Shown here in pieces: positions 50,953 to 58,414 of a stretch of DNA of 64,000 bases; within the stretch, counting starts at the first letter, position 1, and the number at the start of each line of letters is the position of its first letter. The position numbers and the translations under genes are program-made. The notes beneath the pieces were generated by a model. That model ran no database searches, was not told where the DNA came from, and saw only the letters and a program-made list of their open reading frames with translations. This DNA is from Pseudoflavonifractor sp. An184 (GTDB lineage Bacteria > Bacillota > Clostridia > Oscillospirales > Oscillospiraceae): NCBI RefSeq assembly GCF_002160305.1, contig NZ_NFKI01000012.1, forward strand, positions 1 through 64,000, given 5' to 3'.

Positions 50953-52509
50953 GTGAGTGCATCCAGAGAAAAGAAAACCCGGTCGGACGCCACCTATGTT
51001 CAGCGCCGAAATCACCGCGAGGAGGACAAGGACCGCCGCAAGCACGTGCTGTACGGCATCGCCGGCGGCGTGGTCGTGGTGTTGGCCATTGCCCTGCTGG
51101 TCTGGGACAGCGGCTTCTTCCAGAAGCGCTCCACCGCTGTCACCATTGACGGAGAGAACTATGGCCCCGCTGTGGTCCAGTATTATTACCAGACAGCGCT
51201 CAACACCGCCTACTACAATTCCATGATGGGCGCTTCCACCTTTGATTACAGCGTGGACCCTGCCGAACAGGTCTATGACGAGGAAAGCGGTCAGACCTGG
51301 CGGGACTACCTGCTGGATCAGGCCATTGACGACCTGACCCAGGTCACCGCCCTGGTCCACACCGCCGAAAGCGAGGGCTACACTCTCCCCCAGAAGGATC
51401 AGGCTTATCTGGAGAGCCAGCTGAACTCCCTGGACAGCGTCTGGCGCTCCAACAGCTCCTATGACAGCCTTTCCAGCTATCTCAAGCTGAATTACGGCAG
51501 CTATATGGATGAGGACACCTTCCGGCAGATTTACGCCGACCAGGTGCTGGCCGACTCCTACCGGCAGCACTATCAGGACAGCCTGACCTATACCGACGAG
51601 GAAGCAGAGACCTATTACAGCGAGCACGCCAACGACCTGGACACCTTCGGCTACACGGTCTTTACGGTCCAGGCCACCGTGGAGGAGCAGACCGATGAGG
51701 AGGGCAACACGGTGGAGATGACCGACGAGGAGAAAACCGCCGCCCTGGAGACCGCCAAGGCCGACGCTCTGGCCACCGCCCAGGCGATTCAGAGCCGCCT
51801 GACCAACGGTGAGGACGCTCAGGCCCTGGCCGACGAGTACGCCGACGCGCTGTACAGCTCCTCCATCCACACCACCGCCATGGGCTCCACCTTCTCCTCC
51901 GCCGCCTATGCCGACTGGCTGTATGACGCCGCCCGCCAGAGCGGGGACATTACCCTGGCCGAGCTGGACCGCAGTGAGAGCAGCGCATACAACTACTATG
52001 TGGTCCAGTTTGACAGCCGGACCCGGGACGACTCCGCCACCGCCGATGTGCGCCACATTCTGATCGGGGCCGCTTCTTCCGGCACCACCCCCACTCAGGA
52101 GGAGTTCGACGCCGCCGAGGCCGAGGCCCAGGCCCTTCTGGACCAGTGGAAGGCCGGGGACGCCACGGAGGACAGCTTCGCCGCCCTGGCCGTCCAGAAT
52201 ACGGACGACAGCGGCTCCCAGTCCACCGGCGGTCTGTACACCGGCATCTCCAGCACCGACAGCCTGGAGCCCAACTTCCTGAACTGGGCTCTGGACCCCG
52301 CCCGCCAGCCGGGGGATACCGGGATCGTCAAAAATGAGAGCAGTTCTATCCAGGGCTGGCACATCATGTACTTTGTGGGCTGGGACGACCCCGCCTGGGA
52401 GTACACGGTAAAGTCCACTTGGAAAACGGATGACACCAGCGAGTGGCTGTCCTCCCTCACCGAGAATCTGGAGACCGTCCGCGGCTCCGGTCTGAATTAC
52501 GTCTCTTAA
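50953..52509 (+). CDS. Membrane-anchored parvulin-type peptidyl-prolyl isomerase (PrsA/SurA-like)
   Basis: 518 residues from GTG 50953 (GAGAGGACGG upstream). A basic cytoplasmic N-terminus, one transmembrane helix (VLYGIAGGVVVVLAIALLVW) and a long acidic extracytoplasmic region follow. A SurA-N-like helical section contains WRDYLLDQAIDDLTQVTALVHTAESEGY. A parvulin segment starts at TADVRHILIGAAS and ends GGLYTGISSTDSLEPNFLNWALD and GWHIMYFVGWDD. It likely folds secreted proteins. It differs from PrsA in using a membrane anchor, not a lipobox. Confidence 0.88.
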   Translation: MSASREKKTRSDATYVQRRNHREEDKDRRKHVLYGIAGGVVVVLAIALLVWDSGFFQKRSTAVTIDGENYGPAVVQYYYQTALNTAYYNSMMGASTFDYSVDPAEQVYDEESGQTWRDYLLDQAIDDLTQVTALVHTAESEGYTLPQKDQAYLESQLNSLDSVWRSNSSYDSLSSYLKLNYGSYMDEDTFRQIYADQVLADSYRQHYQDSLTYTDEEAETYYSEHANDLDTFGYTVFTVQATVEEQTDEEGNTVEMTDEEKTAALETAKADALATAQAIQSRLTNGEDAQALADEYADALYSSSIHTTAMGSTFSSAAYADWLYDAARQSGDITLAELDRSESSAYNYYVVQFDSRTRDDSATADVRHILIGAASSGTTPTQEEFDAAEAEAQALLDQWKAGDATEDSFAALAVQNTDDSGSQSTGGLYTGISSTDSLEPNFLNWALDPARQPGDTGIVKNESSSIQGWHIMYFVGWDDPAWEYTVKSTWKTDDTSEWLSSLTENLETVRGSGLNYVS

Positions 52510-52530
52510 ACTCAATTTCCCTGCTTTTTC

Positions 52531-52559
52531 GGAGCGCCGCTCAGCGGCGCTCCCTTTTT
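52531..52559 (+). terminator. Terminator of the foldase gene
   Basis: 10-bp GGAGCGCCGC/GCGGCGCTCC stem with TCA loop and CTTTTT. Confidence 0.9.
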
Positions 52560-52645
52560 GCCTCCGCACCTCTCTCTCCACCCCGGCATAGCATGGAGCA
52601 AGACAGGCGGGCCCTTATGGGGCGCCGCCGGAAGGAGGAACGCTT

Positions 52646-53038
52646 ATGGAAGGAACCGGGACCCTGACGGTCCGTGTCATTACCTCCCGGGCCCAGCTGC
52701 CGGTGGAGGGGGCCACCGTGGTGGTCACCCAGAAGGGGGAGGGCGGAAAGTACCAGCTGCTGTCCGTCCAGGCCACCGACCGCAGCGGCGCCACAAAGCC
52801 CGTCGCCATTTCCACTCCTGCCCTGGGGGAGAGCACCCACCCGGGCAGCTCGGTCCCCCCATACGCCGTGTGCGACGTGTGGGCGGAACATCCGGGCTAC
52901 GCCATGCTGCTGGTGGAGGGGGTCCAGATTTTTCAAGGGGTGGAGACTCTCCAGTCCATGGAGCTGGAGCCCCTGAACGAGGGGCAGTCCAGCCTGATTC
53001 AGAACAATATCCGGGAGATTCCCGGCCAGACCCTGTGA
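52646..53038 (+). CDS. Carboxypeptidase-regulatory-like beta-sandwich protein, probably spore-related
   Basis: 130 residues (AAGGAGGAACG upstream). It opens with a transthyretin/CarboxypepD-like strand pattern (GTLTVRVITSRAQLPVEGATVVVTQKG; YQLLSVQATDRSGATKPVAI), then AEHPGYAMLLVEGVQIFQGVETLQSMELEPL. No signal peptide is visible. It is the first gene of a three-gene set with peptidoglycan-binding partners. Upstream, AC (52568) with CATAGCATG 17 nt later loosely resembles a sigma-K promoter (tentative). The role is probably structural in the spore envelope, by inference only. Confidence 0.65.
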   Translation: MEGTGTLTVRVITSRAQLPVEGATVVVTQKGEGGKYQLLSVQATDRSGATKPVAISTPALGESTHPGSSVPPYAVCDVWAEHPGYAMLLVEGVQIFQGVETLQSMELEPLNEGQSSLIQNNIREIPGQTL

Positions 53039-53047
53039 GGTGTCCCC

Positions 53048-54283
53048 ATGCCTGTGCAAGTGACCCCCTACGTGCCCCGCACTATTACGGTGCACATGGG
53101 AGCGCCGGATGAGTGGGCGGAGAATGTGACGGTCTCGTTTCCGGACTACGTGAAAAATGTGGCCTCCAGCGAGATCTACCCCACCTGGGAGCCGGCGGCC
53201 ATTCAGGCCAACATCCTGGCCATCACTTCCTTCGCCCTGAACCGGGTGTACACCGAGTTCTATCCCAGCCGGGGCTATGACTTTCAGATCACCTCCACCA
53301 CCGCCTACGACCAGAAGTTCATCCGGGACCGGAATATCTTTGAGAACATCAGCCGGACCGTGGATGAGATGTTCACCGACTACATCCGCAGAGAGGGCTT
53401 TGTGGAGCCCCTGGCCGCCAAATTCTGCAACGGCACCACCTCCACCTGCGCCGGACTCTCCCAGTGGGGCAGCCAGGAGCTGGCCCAGCAGGGCTACGGC
53501 CCCATGGAGATCCTGCGCTACTACTACGGGGACGACATCGAGCTTGTGGAAAACGCCCCGGTCCAGTCCCTGGGCCAGTCCTACCCGGGCTATCCCCTGC
53601 GGCTGGGCTCCACCGGGCCGGATGTGGTGGCCATGAAGACCATGCTCAACCGCATCTCCCAGGGCTATCCGGCCATCCCGAAGCTCTGGCCGGTGACCCG
53701 GACCTTTGACGAGAAAACCCAGTCGGCGGTGCGCACCTTCCAGTCGGTCTTCGGTCTGACAGCGGACGGGGTGGTGGGCAAGGCCACCTGGTACAAGATG
53801 GTCTATCTGTACGTAGGGCTCAGCCGCCTATCCGAGCTGGTGAGTATGGGCCAGCAGTTCCAGGGCTTCTCCTTCCAGTACCCCGGCATTCTCCGCCAGG
53901 GGGACCGGGGCGGAGACGTGTCGGTGCTCCAGTACATGCTGGCGCTGGCGGCCGAGTTCGACCCCGCTCTCACCGAGCTTGCGGTAGACGGAGTGTACGG
54001 GGCCCGCACCGCCCAGGCGGTGCGGGAATACCAGCAGAGCCGGGGCCTTCAGGTGGACGGCGTGGTGGGGGAGGAGACCTGGTACTCCATCTACGGGGAC
54101 TTCACCGGCATCGAGCGGGACCTGCGCAACGACAACATCAACTTCCCCCAGGGGAATGCGGCCCAGGCCATGTCCCGGGAGGACGCCTCTTACCGCTACG
54201 GCGCCTCCAGCCGCCACGGCCAGTTCCCCGGCCAGGACCTGGAGCTGGGGAGCAGTGATCAGAAAGGAGTGAGTCTGGTATGA
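53048..54283 (+). CDS. SpoIID-like and twin peptidoglycan-binding domain protein
   Basis: 411 residues. Residues about 1-170 resemble SpoIID/amidase-enhancer sequence (YVKNVASSEIYPTWEPAAIQANILAITSFALNRVYTE; FCNGTTSTCAGLSQWGSQELAQQGYGPMEILRYYYG). Two PG_binding_1 domains follow (LRLGSTGPDVVAMKTMLNRI...FGLTADGVVGKATW and LRQGDRGGDVSVLQYMLALAA...GLQVDGVVGEETW). No signal peptide is apparent, so it may be packed from the mother cell during spore assembly. It starts 9 nt after the previous gene. Confidence 0.8.
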   Translation: MPVQVTPYVPRTITVHMGAPDEWAENVTVSFPDYVKNVASSEIYPTWEPAAIQANILAITSFALNRVYTEFYPSRGYDFQITSTTAYDQKFIRDRNIFENISRTVDEMFTDYIRREGFVEPLAAKFCNGTTSTCAGLSQWGSQELAQQGYGPMEILRYYYGDDIELVENAPVQSLGQSYPGYPLRLGSTGPDVVAMKTMLNRISQGYPAIPKLWPVTRTFDEKTQSAVRTFQSVFGLTADGVVGKATWYKMVYLYVGLSRLSELVSMGQQFQGFSFQYPGILRQGDRGGDVSVLQYMLALAAEFDPALTELAVDGVYGARTAQAVREYQQSRGLQVDGVVGEETWYSIYGDFTGIERDLRNDNINFPQGNAAQAMSREDASYRYGASSRHGQFPGQDLELGSSDQKGVSLV

Positions 54284-54822
54284 CTACACCGCAGCAGCTG
54301 GAGGAGGAGATGCTCTCCAATCCGGTGCGCAGCCTGCAGTATATGCTCCGGCGGCTTGCCGGCAGATATGATTTTCTGCCTCAACTGGCGCTGGACGGGA
54401 TTTTTGGCGAGCGGACCCTGGAGGCCGTCATGCTGTTTCAGCGGGAGCTGGCGCCTCCCGTCACCGGCATTGTGGACCAGCGGACCTGGAACGCCATCCG
54501 GGACGCCTGGATCGATCTGGAGCGGGAGACCGCGCCCCCCCGCACCCTCCGCATCTTCCCGGGGGAGGGGCACCAGGTTCAGCCCGGCATGTCCGGCGGT
54601 ACGATGGTTCTGCCCCAGACCATGTTCCATCTGCTCCGCCAGCGGCTGGAGGGCATCGCTGAGGGGGAGGCCAACGGCGTTCACGGGGACGCCTCGGTCC
54701 AGAACACCCTGTGGCTCCAGAATCTGGCCCAGCTGGAGCAGACCGGAGTCATGGACCGGCAGACCTGGGATATGCTCAGCCGGCTGTACGAGCTGTTTAT
54801 CACAGCGGAACCTCTGCCGTAA
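54280..54822 (+). CDS. Peptidoglycan-binding domain protein
   Basis: 180 residues, overlapping the previous stop by 4 nt. A PG_binding_1-like N-terminal half (VRSLQYMLRRLAGRYDFLPQLALDGIFGERTLEAVMLFQRELAPPVTGIVDQRTW) is followed by a second, weaker helical repeat (LPQTMFHLLRQRLEGIAEGEANGVHGDASVQNTLWLQNLAQLEQTGVMDRQTWDML). It has no catalytic motif. It probably works with the SpoIID-like protein encoded just upstream in cortex or coat attachment; that is inference. Confidence 0.75.
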   Translation: MTTPQQLEEEMLSNPVRSLQYMLRRLAGRYDFLPQLALDGIFGERTLEAVMLFQRELAPPVTGIVDQRTWNAIRDAWIDLERETAPPRTLRIFPGEGHQVQPGMSGGTMVLPQTMFHLLRQRLEGIAEGEANGVHGDASVQNTLWLQNLAQLEQTGVMDRQTWDMLSRLYELFITAEPLP

Positions 54823-54827
54823 AAATT

Positions 54828-54866
54828 CCGGGCCGCCTCTTGACACTGAGAGGCGGCCCGGTTTTT
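54828..54866 (+). terminator. Terminator of the SpoIID/PG-binding operon
   Basis: CCGGGCCGCCTCT/AGAGGCGGCCCGG stem followed by TTTTT. Confidence 0.9.
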
Positions 54867-54913
54867 AATAATAGAGTGAGAAGAGAACCTTTTACGCAGA
54901 GGAGGAGAACACA

Positions 54914-55933
54914 ATGACAACAGTACGACTGGGCCGCACGGAGCTGGTGGCCGGCAAGCAGAGCTTCGGCTGTCTGCCCATTCAGCGCATCACCAAGGAG
55001 GAGGCCGTCGCCCTGCTCCGCCGGGCCCACGACGGGGGCATGAACTACTTCGACACCGCCCGGGCCTACTCGGACAGCGAGGAGAAGGTGGGGGCCGCCT
55101 TTGCCGGCATGCGGGACAAAATCATCATCTCCACCAAGACCCAGGCGGTGACGGCGGAGGGGATGCGGAAGGACCTGGAGGAGAGCCTGCGCGCCCTCCA
55201 GACCGACTACATTGACATCTACCAGTTCCACAACCCCGCCTTCTGCCCCAAGCCCGGCGGGGAGGACGGCCTGTACAAGGCCGCCCTGGAGGCCAAGCGC
55301 CAGGGGAAGATCCGGCACATCTCCATCACCAACCACCGGCTGGCCGTGGCCCACGAGGCCATCGACTCCGGGCTGTACGACACCCTCCAGTTTCCCTTCA
55401 GCTACCTCTCCGGTCCCCAGGAGCTGGAGCTGGTGGACAAGTGCCGGGCGGCGGACATGGGCTTCATCGCCATGAAAGCCCTGGCCGGCGGCCTCATCCG
55501 GGACGGGCTGACGGCGGCCGCCTTCATGGAGACACAGCCCTCCGTGGTCCCCATCTGGGGCGTCCAGTACGACTGGGAGCTGGACCAGTTCCTGGACTGC
55601 GTCAAAAATCCCCCGGAGATGACGGCGGAGCGCCAGGCGGTCATCGACCGGGACCGGAAGGAGCTCTCCGGGGACTTCTGCCGGGGGTGCGGCTACTGCA
55701 TGCCCTGCCCCGCGGGCATTGAGATCAACAACTGCGCCCGCATGTCCCTCATGCTCCGCCGTGCCCCGGCGGAGGGCTGGCTCACGCCGGAGTGGCAGGA
55801 GAAGATGGGCAAAATCCAGGACTGCCTCCACTGCGGCGCCTGCATGTCCAAGTGCCCCTACGGTCTGGACACCCCCCGCCTGCTGGAGGAGAATTACCGG
55901 GACTACCAGCAGGTGCTGGCCGGGCGGGGCTGA
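54914..55933 (+). CDS. Aldo/keto reductase with C-terminal 4Fe-4S motifs
   Basis: 339 residues. AKR barrel with NYFDTARAYSDSEEKVG (Asp, Tyr), IISTKTQ (Lys) and YQFHNP (His). The C-terminus adds two cysteine clusters, CRGCGYCMPCPAGIEI and CLHCGACMSKCPYGL, typical of ferredoxin-type 4Fe-4S sites. Proteins of this type are common in anaerobes and probably couple carbonyl reduction to ferredoxin-like electron flow. The substrate is unknown. Confidence 0.92.
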   Translation: MTTVRLGRTELVAGKQSFGCLPIQRITKEEAVALLRRAHDGGMNYFDTARAYSDSEEKVGAAFAGMRDKIIISTKTQAVTAEGMRKDLEESLRALQTDYIDIYQFHNPAFCPKPGGEDGLYKAALEAKRQGKIRHISITNHRLAVAHEAIDSGLYDTLQFPFSYLSGPQELELVDKCRAADMGFIAMKALAGGLIRDGLTAAAFMETQPSVVPIWGVQYDWELDQFLDCVKNPPEMTAERQAVIDRDRKELSGDFCRGCGYCMPCPAGIEINNCARMSLMLRRAPAEGWLTPEWQEKMGKIQDCLHCGACMSKCPYGLDTPRLLEENYRDYQQVLAGRG

Positions 55934-55952
55934 TCCAAAATTTCAAGTAGTC

Positions 55953-55986
55953 CGGGAGCTGCCCTGCGGGGCAGCTCCCGCTTTCC
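55953..55986 (+). terminator. Terminator of the Fe-S aldo/keto reductase gene
   Basis: GGGAGCTGCCC/GGGCAGCTCCC stem followed by GCTTTCCTCT. Confidence 0.75.
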
Positions 55987-56001
55987 TCTCCCCGGGAAAT
56001 C

Positions 56002-56030
56002 TTTACTTCTCCCACGAGGAATGATACAAT
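56002..56030 (+). promoter_or_regulatory. Promoter of ptb-buk
   Basis: TTTACT (56002-56007), 17-nt spacer, TACAAT (56025-56030). Confidence 0.6.
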
Positions 56031-56070
56031 ACAGATACCGTACAACCCATATTTTCAGGAGGAAATTTCC

Positions 56071-56982
56071 TTGGTTATTTCTGGATTTCAGGAGCTGAAG
56101 ACGCAGCTGCGGGAGGCCGCCCCCCAGCCGGCGGTGGTGGCCGCCGCCCACGACGAGCACACCCTGGAGGCCGTGTTCCAGGCCCGGCGGGACGGGCTGA
56201 TCTCCCCTATTTTGGTAGGGGACGTGGAGCGCATCCGCTCCATCGCCCGCTCCCAGGGGGAGGAAATTCCTCAGGAGGCGCTGGTGCAGGCCGGCGGCGA
56301 GGGGGAGTGCGCCCAGCGCTCCGTGGACCTGATCCGCCAGGGCCGGGGCAAGCTGCTCATCAAGGGGATGCTCCAGACCGGCGCCCTGCTCCGGGCGGTG
56401 GTCCAGCCGGACACGGGCATCCGGGCCTCGGAGCTGCTGTCCCACGTGGCCATTTTGGACGTGCCCGCCTACCACAAGCTGATGTTCGTCTCCGACGGGG
56501 GCATGGTCATCGCTCCGGACCGGAATCAGAAGCGGGAGATATTACGAAACGTATTGTCTCTGTGCCGCTTTCTGGGGTATGAGCAGCCCAAGGCCGCCAT
56601 TTTGTGCGCCGCGGAGACGGTGAGCCCCCGCATGCCGGAGACCGAGGACGCCGCCGCGCTGAAGGAGGAGGGCGCCAGGGGGGACTTCGGCCCCTGTCTG
56701 GTGGAGGGGCCCATCTCCTTCGACCTGGCCACCGACCGGGCGGCGGCGGAGATCAAGGGCTACCGCAGCCCCGTGGCGGGAGACGCGGACGTCTTTCTGG
56801 TCCCCTCCATTGCGGCGGGCAACCTCATGTGCAAGGCCCTCTACGGCATGGCCGGGGGAAAGATGGCCGGCGTGGTGCTGGGGGCCTGCGTCCCCATCAC
56901 CATCAACTCCCGCAGCGCCGCCCCGGAGGAGAAGTACGACTCCATCGCCATCGCCGCCGCCATGGCCCAGTCCAATCCGTAA
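56071..56982 (+). CDS. ptb: Phosphate butyryltransferase
   Basis: 303 residues from TTG 56071 (CAGGAGGAAA upstream; no ATG fits). Phosphate acyltransferase fold: AAAHDEHTLEAVFQARRDGLISPILVGD, LIKGMLQTGALLRAVV, FVSDGGMVIAPDRNQKREIL and DVFLVPSIAAGNLMCKALYGMAGGKMAGVVLGACVPITINSRSA. It converts butyryl-CoA to butyryl phosphate. The short length (about 300) and adjacency to buk favour Ptb over Pta. The pair forms the kinase route of butyrate production. Confidence 0.92.
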   Translation: MVISGFQELKTQLREAAPQPAVVAAAHDEHTLEAVFQARRDGLISPILVGDVERIRSIARSQGEEIPQEALVQAGGEGECAQRSVDLIRQGRGKLLIKGMLQTGALLRAVVQPDTGIRASELLSHVAILDVPAYHKLMFVSDGGMVIAPDRNQKREILRNVLSLCRFLGYEQPKAAILCAAETVSPRMPETEDAAALKEEGARGDFGPCLVEGPISFDLATDRAAAEIKGYRSPVAGDADVFLVPSIAAGNLMCKALYGMAGGKMAGVVLGACVPITINSRSAAPEEKYDSIAIAAAMAQSNP

Positions 56983-57017
56983 TCAGTCCTATTGTTTTTA
57001 CCATAAGGAGAACCGAT

Positions 57018-58103
57018 ATGTCCTACCGCCTCTTGATTCTGAACCCCGGCTCCACCAGCACCAAGGCCGCCGTCTATGACGGCGACCGGCAGGTGGCCAT
57101 GAAAAGCATTGTCCACACCAACCAGGACCTAGCCCCCTACCCCACCTTGTACGACCAGCTGGACTACCGGGTGGCCCTGGTGCGGGGCTGGCTGGGACAG
57201 GAGGGGATCGGCCTGTCCACCCTGTCCGCCGTGGTGGGCCGGGGCGGTATCATCCCCAACATCGTGGCCGGGGGCTATGTGGTGGACGACAACCTGGTGG
57301 ACTGCCTGCGCAACTACCCGGTGTTCGACCACGCCTCCAACCTGGGCGGCCTCATGGCCCGTGCCTTTGCCCAGCCCCTGGGCATCCCCGCCTACATCTA
57401 TGACGCGGTGACCAGCGACGAGCTGCTCCCCGAGGCCCGGGTCACCGGCTTCAAGGAGGTCACCCGCACCAGCTTTTGCCATGTGCTCAACGCCCGGGCC
57501 ACCGCCCACAAGTACGCCGAGGCCCTGGGGCGGAAGTATGAGGACATGAACCTTGTTGTGGCCCACCTGGGGGGCGGCATCTCCATCTCCGCCCACAGCC
57601 GCGGCCGGATCATCGACTCGGTGTCCGACGACGCCGGCCCCTTCTCCCCCGACCGCTCCGGCAGCCTGAACATGCTGTACGTGGTGGACCTGTGCTACTC
57701 GGGCAAGTACACCAAGAAGGAGATGCTGAAAAAGCTCCGGGGCGAGGGAGGCATGTCCGCCCTGCTGGGCACCCACGACTGCCAGGAGATCGAGCGGCGC
57801 ATCGAGAGCGGGGACGAGTGGGCCGCTCTGGTCTATAAGGCCCAGGCCCTTCAGATCGCCAAGGGGGTGGGCATCATGCTGGGCTGCTTCACCGAGCTCA
57901 TCGACGCCGTCATCCTCACCGGAGGGCTGGCCAACTCCAAGAAGCTCACCGGCATGGTCATCGACTACCTCCACAACCTGGTGAAGGTGGTGGTCATCCC
58001 CGGGGAGAACGAGATGGAGGCTCTGGCCCTGGGCGGCCTGCGCATCCTCCGCGGGGAGGAGACGGTCCACACCTTCCACCCCGCCTGCGCCCTGGTCCCC
58101 TGA
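57018..58103 (+). CDS. buk: Butyrate kinase
   Basis: 361 residues from ATG 57018 (AAGGAGAACC upstream). ASKHA kinase: LLILNPGSTSTKAAVYDG at the N-terminus, GRGGIIPNIVAGGYVVDD, ATAHKYAEALGRKYEDMNLVVAHLGGGISISAHSRGRIID and DAVILTGGLANS. It makes butyrate and ATP from butyryl phosphate. It is 35 nt downstream of ptb, clearly one operon. Branched-chain acyl phosphates could be alternative substrates. Confidence 0.94.
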   Translation: MSYRLLILNPGSTSTKAAVYDGDRQVAMKSIVHTNQDLAPYPTLYDQLDYRVALVRGWLGQEGIGLSTLSAVVGRGGIIPNIVAGGYVVDDNLVDCLRNYPVFDHASNLGGLMARAFAQPLGIPAYIYDAVTSDELLPEARVTGFKEVTRTSFCHVLNARATAHKYAEALGRKYEDMNLVVAHLGGGISISAHSRGRIIDSVSDDAGPFSPDRSGSLNMLYVVDLCYSGKYTKKEMLKKLRGEGGMSALLGTHDCQEIERRIESGDEWAALVYKAQALQIAKGVGIMLGCFTELIDAVILTGGLANSKKLTGMVIDYLHNLVKVVVIPGENEMEALALGGLRILRGEETVHTFHPACALVP

Positions 58104-58130
58104 CCAGCCCCTCGGGTTTCTCCGCCCCAA

Positions 58131-58175
58131 TTCGAGCGGATTTATCTCATCAGAAATTTTTTGACAAGCTGACTA
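58131..58175 (+). repeat. Remnant right end of a terminator-associated element
   Basis: TCGAGCGGATTTATCTCATC...TTTTTTGACAAGCTGA resembles the last 42 bp of the repeat family. It lies directly before the left part of copy 5, so two elements appear joined head to tail. Confidence 0.6.
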
Positions 58176-58355
58176 AAAATGCCGATACTTTCCCGCCGCT
58201 GCGCGGCGGAAAAGTCCTCGCTGCGCTCGCTGAACGCCTTGCCAAGCAAGGCATTCAGGGCATTCGATCCCACTCGAGGCGGGCTGCCGCCCCCTCGAGC
58301 TCCCCCCGCCAACACTCGGGCGGATCCGTTTGAACAGAGGTTTTTCGACATGCTG
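58176..58355 (+). repeat. Terminator-associated TIR element, copy 5 (lacks left hairpin)
   Basis: Core from AAAAATGCCGATACTTTCC to TTTTTCGACATGCTG, with all internal stems. The 40-nt left terminal hairpin present in complete copies is missing and replaced by an element remnant. The right end abuts the terminator stem at 58356-58383. Confidence 0.88.
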
Positions 58356-58383
58356 ACAGCCGGTTCCGTTTGGAACCGGCTGT
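58356..58383. terminator. Terminator hairpin beside repeat copy 5
   Basis: ACAGCCGGTTCC/GGAACCGGCTGT stem between buk and glnN (convergent). Only one copy is present here. Confidence 0.75.
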
Positions 58384-58414
58384 TTCAGCATAAGAAAAGA
58401 AGAAGGATGAATTG

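Noticed and set aside
51800-52100. Apparent coding on alternate frames in the foldase gene
   Set aside because: Out-of-frame Pro/Thr-rich translations only.
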